Assembly: GCA_015680685.1 (NCBI GenBank)
Contig: MNCI01024017.1
Location: forward strand, 63,147 to 127,146
Reading direction: 5' to 3'
Length of the DNA stretch: 64,000 bases
DNA from: Gnetum montanum
Taxonomy: Eukaryota; Streptophyta; Gnetopsida; Gnetales; Gnetaceae
The translations under genes were made by a program, and so were the position numbers. How positions within the stretch are numbered: the first letter of the stretch is position 1; every line of letters begins with the position of its first letter. Below the pieces are notes generated by a model that had not been told where the DNA came from, ran no database searches, and saw nothing but the letters and a program-made list of their open reading frames with translations. Positions 58,136 to 64,000 of this stretch are shown here, in pieces.

Positions 58136-58976
58136 TGATGAGTTGCAATTTTGTCCACCGTGATATTGCGTATGTGATATTGCGTATGCAATATCGTAGC
58201 CTGTCTTCTCATCCATAAATAAGAGGTAGATAGTTTCGATAGTAGTTAGGAATCAGTAAGTTAGTTTTTCAATTCTTAATCAGTTTTATAGTTAGTTTTG
58301 ATTTTAGTTTTTGTTCTTTTCCTCTCAACCCTTTTCCTCCTAGTGTATGCCCACAGTGTGGTGATTGTAATTGTACGACATCCTTTATTCGAGTGTGACG
58401 TACTTGGACATGCACATGACTGGCAATAAAGATCGAGATTACTTCATTATTTCAGAATTTACTTAGCTTAATTATTTATTTAATTGTTATTTACTACTTT
58501 CTTAGTTAATCTCTTCTCACCCTTAAACTCCTGTTAAACATGGAATGAGTACGACTTGATTATGAGCATTTAAGTGTGACTACTTGGTAACCCAATAGTG
58601 TACCTAGGATCTGCACTTGGTAATCCCAGTGGTAGTCATGTACGAAGTCCAAGATGTGTATGGATTATCGAGGAATGGATGCTCATTGCACTTAGGCTAG
58701 CTTAGACTCTCTCTCACCCTTTCTCTCCTAGTTTAGTTAATATTATTTTCCACTGCCTTCAGGAGTAGCATTAGCATAGAAACACATCATACACCTCACT
58801 CTAGACTAAACCATACATGACAAAGTTAATACTAGTCTAGGTGGGAAGACAGTGAACTATGACCTAAGGCTAACTGTCTAGATGCCACAACCAGTCCATC
58901 TATGGAGTTCGATTAGTTAGTATGTGTAACGCTCATATTTGTATGGTTGAGTGTAGGGGTACCTTGTCACTCATCA
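58136..58976 (+). repeat. 5' LTR of element D
   Basis: 841 bp, TGATGAGTTGC...CTCATCA. U3 has GATATTGCGTATG-type repeats (58163-58200) followed by CATAAATAAGAGG, a decayed TATAAATA (58214-58221). The middle matches the LTR of A in reverse complement. Confidence 0.85.
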
Positions 58977-58977
58977 T

Positions 58978-58987
58978 TGGTGCCGCT
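58978..58987 (+). promoter_or_regulatory. Primer binding site of element D (cut by gap)
   Basis: TGGTGCCGCT follows the LTR, then Ns. Same PBS class as A, B and C. Confidence 0.55.
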
Positions 58988-59017
58988 NNNNNNNNNNNNN
59001 NNNNNNNNNNNNNNNNN
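58988..59017. other. Assembly gap (30 Ns)
   Basis: Run of N between the PBS and gag of D. The gag N-terminus normally found here is missing, so true missing length may exceed 30 bases. Confidence 0.99.
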
Positions 59018-60783
59018 TGTTTGAATCTCCCGTAGGAATCATAAAGAGAGTCGTCTACCGAGGCTCGATTTAAACAACTTCCTTAATTTTTCAGGACGCT
59101 ATGACTTAGATCCACAACAACATTTACTAGCCTTCTACGATGCCTACACATGGAACAACATTGATAACAATTGGTAAGAACTCAAGCTCTTTCCTATGAC
59201 ACTCGTTGGCCAAGCAAAAGTATGGTATAGATCATTAAAACTAGATTCAATACGACATTGGCCAACAATGGTAGAGCTCTTTAACGAAAGATATCAAACC
59301 TACGCAAGAGTGTCAACCTTGAGGAAACAAATCCAAGGGTGGAAACAAGCACAACATGAACCCTTGGACATGGCCTTGGAAAGATATTATGCATTGTTAA
59401 ACAACTGTCCAGGCCATACGTTCTTCAAGGAAAGGCTAATGTACCATATCATTGATGGGCTTTATGATGAAACAAGAGAGACCCTTGGGATGTATGCCCA
59501 AGTTCAACTATATGAACTACAAATCCATCAAGTTTAAGAGCTTATTAAGAGGGTAGCAAAAGAAGAAGGAGAATTGGCTAGATGTGAGAGTGTTGAAAAA
59601 CATCAACGAGACCAGAATCTCAACTTAACAAAGGTCCATAATCACAAAAAGGAGAAATCAACCAATCTCAAGGTGGAAGAACCATCTTTTCCAGTACAAA
59701 AATCATTAGAGGAAGTCAATGCAAAGATCAATAAGATGTTGGAATGGACACATAAAAGGTGTGGAGAATATATCGATATTATTGGAGGTAGAGTTTTGAC
59801 AACTCGAGAAACAGGACAAAGTATCAATAGACAAATGGAAAGAAGGGATAAGGAAAATAAGAGCTCGACTGCCAATCATACATATGAATGCAACATTTGC
59901 CTATACGATCACCCCAAGGGTCAATGCCCAATCTTGTTACATTTATATGAGCATTGGGAAAGCACGTTACATACTGAGTTCATATAGAGATACCATGTTC
60001 GATCACAGTGGAAACAATCCCAGTTGTGGGGGAAGCCACCCCCAAACTAGAGACACCCTTCGTATCATCTGAATTCAAATGCTTATCTAGTCCAATACCC
60101 TATTTTTCCAACTGGGCCAACATACTCTATCTCACTGCATTACCATTCTCCTCAATACTATTAGCCCATGTCCTCAACACAACCACTGCCTTGTGCATCT
60201 TATGCTTCTCCTAATTTTCAACATTCTCATCCTTTCCCTCCTTCTACATCGCCACCAACTGTTCCTAAGGTATCTGCGCCATAGCAACAACCCCCGAACG
60301 TCACTTGTGCTAATATTACTAATAGCAGTGAGAGACCTCAGCAACATTGAAGGTGTCCCTTCTTTAAAAATGACCCTAGGAAGGGACAACACAAGGCCAT
60401 TGCATCCTCCAACTTAGCACGAGTCCAACACTGTGGTGCACCCTTATCATCAAACCCAATACCTTGTGTTACTTCATCAGGGCCACCAATTAACACTCCA
60501 ACAATCATATGGCCCAATGAACACAGTCATGGAAGGCAACATCCCGATCCTTGCATACCATCTTATGATCCTAAATATCATAGTGGGTCAACTCTGTATC
60601 CGAGAACCATATCTTATAAATTACCCCACTATGCTTACTACAATCAAGTGTGTGAACCCCAATGGGGTAAGTATGACCAAGTCCCAATATTTCCAACATG
60701 CAAGGATCCTCATCTTTCATTTATTAATCCTCGCCATGCTCAAATTTTTAGTTATGGGGGATGCCCCCCATTCCAATAACAAG
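59018..60783 (+). pseudogene. gag of element D
   Basis: From 59066 the frame reads LNNFLNFSGRYDLDPQQHLL, then the retrotransposon gag domain: FPMTLVGQAKVWYRSLKLD, VELFNERYQTYARVSTLRKQ, GWKQAQHEPLDMALERYYAL, ERLMYHIIDGLYDETRETLG (59196-59537). After a single TAA (Gln/Arg expected) it continues 59538-59985 through a Lys/Glu-rich coil (VAKEEGELARCESVEKHQ) to the Cys/His motif C-x2-C-x3-H-x4-C (59889-59927). A Pro/Tyr/Gln-rich tail follows, with YPRTISYKLPHYAYYNQVCE (about 60600-60660) and GGCPPFQ near 60760. Fewer stops than in the other copies. Role: particle formation and RNA binding. Confidence 0.85.
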
Positions 60784-62139
60784 TAGGATTAATAACCACT
60801 TTTTATTTTCTTTAATTTTACAACTTTTTGTTTTCCAGTTTTTCATCTCTCAAATTTCTTGTTTTATCTTTTTGTCTTTTTTGTAAGTAATCTCATCTAT
60901 GAATAAAACACTCATGTGGATTGTTGGTTGAGGTGTGTTCTATGTTATCGAGTCTTGAACAATCAATTATGTGGACAGTGAGCCCATTACAACCTCTCAT
61001 CCAACCTACAAATAAGAGGTTTTGTTTGAGGGTACAGTGATATTCTTGACATTCTTAAAACTTAAAATTAATTTTTTGTTCATTGTACCTAGAATGAAGA
61101 AGGATGGACCAAGAGGGAATGATTAGGGTGTGACATCAAAGGGACTTGCAGATTCTCTTTGGTGACATCTATGAGAGATATCATGCAACATGGTTGTACT
61201 AAGATCCTTGTAGATCTAACGAAAAATGGGAGTAAGAGTAATCAAAATGGCACTCAAAAATTCAATGATGTTCTAGGGGATTCCACTGGAAAGACATGCA
61301 TCCATGCTTGAAGGTTGGTAGCTTCTCTAGATTCAGCAATCAAAAAAGAAAAGAGGAAAGAGAAAAAAATAAAGAAAAGTGCCACAAAAAAAAAATCACT
61401 CCTTAAATAAAACGCTAACTGATCGTATGCCTTGTTGTTATGGTACTCTCATAGTTGCTTATCATGGAATGAAACAATGTGATGTCACTAATTAGATGAA
61501 TGGACTTGATCCTGATCTTGGCATGATGGGTTAATCACACATTAATCATGCTTCACACGTAGGATTCATTGTGCCCTGAGTCAATTACCTCATGTCCCAA
61601 TCTCTACAATCTCTTCTATACTTCATCTCATCTCATTGTTCATGTAATTGTAGTTCATGTCGTGTGTAATGTAGAATTCTTACCTTACTTCGGTGATATT
61701 TACATGTGTGTGTTTTGTGAAATCAGTGTGGATTACATCTAACCCTTCTAGTGCCCACGAACACTTTTAAGTGTGGTTACATAAGGGCATTCTAGGTTGG
61801 AACCTGCTTAGGGAGGATCCACTTGTGTAATCTTTTGTAATGTTCACTTATGACACAGCTCAAACACACCATTTCTTACCCTCAGTCTATTTTTCATGAC
61901 ATTCTTTCCCTTATTACTATCCCTCTAAGTTCCAACATTCCTATGTACCATTACATGGCCTTTTTCTCTCACTTATCACCTTAGGTTTTATCGATCAATT
62001 ACACCCCACACATAATTGTTTGTGCCTTCAAAACAAATTAAATTACCCTAGAATCCTTTAACATGTGCCACATGTCCTTAATTTCCTTGGATAATCCCAG
62101 AAAAATAAAAAAATTTTGGTATATTCCCTCAAGCCTAAA
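60784..62139 (+). other. Conserved spacer, element D
   Basis: Non-coding. Pyrimidine-rich block (60800-60890), the 'gacatgcatccatgcttgaaggt'-like block (61298-61320) and an A-rich patch (61345-61400). Then the 'ggattcattgtgccc' and 'acctcatgtcccaat' blocks (61562-61604), and 'gtggttacataagggcat...ggatccacttgtgtaa' (61775-61831). Each has a counterpart in A, and several in B and G. Confidence 0.55.
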
Positions 62140-62240
62140 CATCGTCAGGTCGTGATCTCAAATACATGATATCAATGTTGATGCGATATCACGTACACGA
62201 TGTATCATACGTGATATAGCATCCTTATGACCTATATATA
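62140..62240 (+). promoter_or_regulatory. Internal promoter upstream of ORF2, element D
   Basis: Repeated GATATC-type motifs, including an inverted repeat with perfect 10-bp arms, ATATCACGTA (62186-62195) and TACGTGATAT (62208-62217). These are the half-sites of the 22-bp palindrome in element B's LTR U3. TATATATA follows at 62233-62240, 16 bp after the second arm. Confidence 0.55.
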
Positions 62241-62709
62241 GGTGACTCCCCCCCCCCCATTTTTCACAAATCACACGGGGGAGTTTTTCAAATTTTTCTC
62301 TACAACTGGCGAGTGTGATACCTTTGCTTTTCTACCTATATCTCACTCACTAGTACTCCAATTTTTATTCCATCTGAACCTACTTGAACCCAGATTTTTT
62401 AGCTTAGTCATGGGGGAGGGACATACATCAAATAGTGCATAAATTTTTTGGAATTTTTCATCGTCCAAAGGACATTATTAAGGGTACTTAATTATAATAA
62501 TAGGGATAATTATGCCGAAAATCGTTTCATTCCCTTAGGTACATCGGGAAACTAAAATTGGAAACCACCTAAGTAAAAAGGATCCACTATTATAATCTTT
62601 CAGGAAACATCACATGGAGATAAAACAAGTTAATTAATTAAGGCAAGGAGTAACGTATAACTTAACTTTGGTAACAACCTTACTAGCGCTTGGCCTCATG
62701 TGATTGCAG
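62241..62709 (+). other. Putative ORF2 5' leader, element D
   Basis: Starts with a run of 11 C (62248-62258), is otherwise AT-rich, and ends in CTCATGTGATTGCAG directly before ATG 62710. That is a good splice acceptor, matching G and A. The donor seen in G is not preserved; TAG|GTACATC near 62537 is a possible substitute. Confidence 0.4.
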
Positions 62710-64000
62710 ATGGCCCTGAAATGTGGATACTAGAAATGTCCCACTCAAGGTGGAAGTAAATGACCTAGGAGAGGCAAAGAGCAAGTCCCTACCTGAAAAC
62801 ATGTAGAATAGGAGGAATAATCATTTAGCATTCATCAAGAGGACCCTCCTACCATACAATCTGGGCAGGCAGAAGGAGGAGCTGCTGCAGTGCCTGAACA
62901 AGGAAAACACCTCACGTTGCCCCATGATTGTGTTCAGGCTATCCACGAAAGATCCATATTCACTACAGTGCTTGTGGAATTAAATTTTGAATCTTTTGCG
63001 GAGTTCGCTCCCAAGGCTATTAAGGATCACCTCAAAGGATCTCCCTTATGACCTACCATCTTTGAAAGTGATGCCTGGTACCTAGGGAAGACGTACCAAT
63101 TCTGGCATAACAAAGAACAAGGCACCACCGTTAATATTTGTGGTGACAGTCGATTTCTCCATGTAGGCCATTTCAAAAGTATTAAACCTCTTGAATACAG
63201 GCCCCATGGTTGCTCAATTGTCTACCCGTTCAAACCTTGATGTGCGATGAGTTTGGTTGGAAAGGGCATATGGCAAGGATAAGACATTTGGAGAGTTGAC
63301 AATGGAAGAGCGGATCTATTTCAAAATTGGAACATATCACCTCTTCCCCATGAAGGGATTAAAAAGAATCTCAACATATGTGGTAAGGGGTTGTGTAGTG
63401 CTGATGAGAAGGTTAATGCTAACCTTCCTCATCTATACCTTTCAGAGATCCTGAGGCGGTTCGAGGAATAGAAGACAGGGAAGATGGCATTGACCTTCCC
63501 TTGCTGAATTCTTAAAGCCACCAGCTACAAGGAAAATCATTAGTGAGACGCTGGGACCAAAACAAGAACCATAATAGATGGTAGGGCCAATTGTAACCCA
63601 ACTTGCAAGACCCAGCCAACCTTCAAGTATGGGACCTAGTCAACAACAGGAAGCAAGGCGTCGCATGGACCAGGATCAACCACCACCGCCGTAAGATTAC
63701 AGACCGTCGATGAGCCACCTCAAGGCCATCGCTGAGACTGTCAGTTGGGGAAGTCATGATGACATAAATCTCTTCTACATCATTGATGATTCCATACAGC
63801 CCACAGTTTCTTTGGACCATACAAGGGGTGAAGTGTCCATCCATACAGGAGGAGGGGAAAGTATTTGATCACAACAGATCTCGGGAAACGCTGCATCTTT
63901 CCAAGTGTAATTAGAAACTAGTGAATGGGCCACAGTGGTGGTCATGCAACACTAAGATATAGCAGGAGCCATAGAAGTGGTTACAGATGACATTAAAGAA
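62710..64000 (+). pseudogene. ORF2 of element D, N-terminal part (continues past window)
   Basis: ATG 62710 (MALKCG) after the acceptor. One frame is kept from 62710 to about 63190 with a few stops: a polar N-terminus, FAEFAPKAIKDHLKGSPL (about 62995-63050), AWYLGKTYQFWHNKEQGTT (63073-63130) and VNICG. After a frame change: WLERAYGKDKTFGELTMEER (63254-63313), IYFKIGTYHLFP, then NANLPHLYLSEILRRFEE (63414-63467) and LTFPC. These blocks align with ORF2 of A and G and form the plant-transposon-protein-like domain. The coiled coil expected next starts only at the window edge. From about 63500 the sequence is Thr/Pro/His-rich linker. Confidence 0.6.

Larger units (their letters stand above)
58136..64000 (+). 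mobile_element. Element D: pol-less gypsy-type element with gag and ORF2, runs off window
   Basis: 5' LTR 58136-58976, PBS, a 30-N gap, gag (to 60783), spacer, internal promoter, ORF2 (from 62710). Gag is followed directly by the spacer with no protease, RT or integrase, as in element A. Inserted in the ORF2 of E. The gag reading frame is the best preserved of the family, so D may be the youngest element of the nest. Confidence 0.85.

Noticed and set aside
1-64000. Endogenous pararetrovirus or other viral insertion
   Set aside because: No movement protein, coat protein or pararetroviral RT order was seen; all RT-bearing regions fit Ty3/gypsy or L1.

Overview
The window reads as nuclear DNA of a seed plant with a large, transposon-rich genome. 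It is AT-rich, has no intact host gene that I can recognise, and is filled with decayed plant-type Ty3/gypsy LTR retrotransposons, two L1-type LINEs and a small CACTA-type DNA transposon. I cannot name the species. I find no rRNA, tRNA, CRISPR array or prokaryotic feature. Nearly every coding region is a pseudogene. Most in-frame stops are TAG or TAA at places where Gln (CAG/CAA) is expected, and differences between paired LTRs are mostly transitions. Both are what deamination of methylated cytosine leaves behind.

Layout. 1-7.2 kb (+): 3' part of a gypsy element (called G) with gag tail, protease, broken reverse transcriptase, a long spacer, an internal TATA promoter, an unusual second ORF (ORF2) and a separate retropepsin-like segment. 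8.2-10.1 kb: diverged direct repeat around a probable solo LTR. 11.87-20.60 kb (-): element A, with two LTRs, gag and ORF2 but no pol; it sits in an older gag relic (20.6-21.95 kb). 22.0-22.26 kb: a motif array with a TATA box, probably a promoter from another LTR family. 25.49-30.34 kb (+): a GC-rich, comparatively young LINE with a 12-bp target duplication, next to a much older LINE on the minus strand (30.8-33.3 kb). 34.37-41.05 kb (-): element B, with two LTRs and a perfect 5-bp target duplication, gag and protease only, plus an assembly gap. 43.5-44.8 kb (-): a relic resembling plant transposon-protein genes, followed by a 0.6-kb CACTA-type element (44.83-45.43 kb). 47.15-64 kb: a nest in which an old integrase relic (-) is interrupted by element C (+, gag-PR-RT-RH-INT), C by F (-), F by E (-, ORF2 and LTR), and E by D (+, LTR, gag, spacer, internal promoter, ORF2, running off the window).

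How the parts work together. G, A, C, B, D and E belong to one superfamily with TGATGAG...CTCATCA LTR ends, a PBS resembling the 3' end of tRNA-Asp and a G-rich polypurine tract. C is the only copy with a full pol. A, B and D have lost all or most of pol but keep gag, the cis-acting ends and (A, D, E, G) ORF2, so they look like non-autonomous derivatives that would have used the enzymes of C-like copies. ORF2 lies where env-like genes lie in Athila/Tat elements. It encodes a globular N-terminal domain resembling the plant transposon-protein family and a long coiled coil. In G and D it is preceded by a TATA promoter whose upstream motif array matches the LTR U3 array of the related subfamily. 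In G, A and D the ORF2 start codon directly follows a conserved splice-acceptor-like sequence. This ORF2 unit with an LTR-like promoter is the most novel thing I see here.
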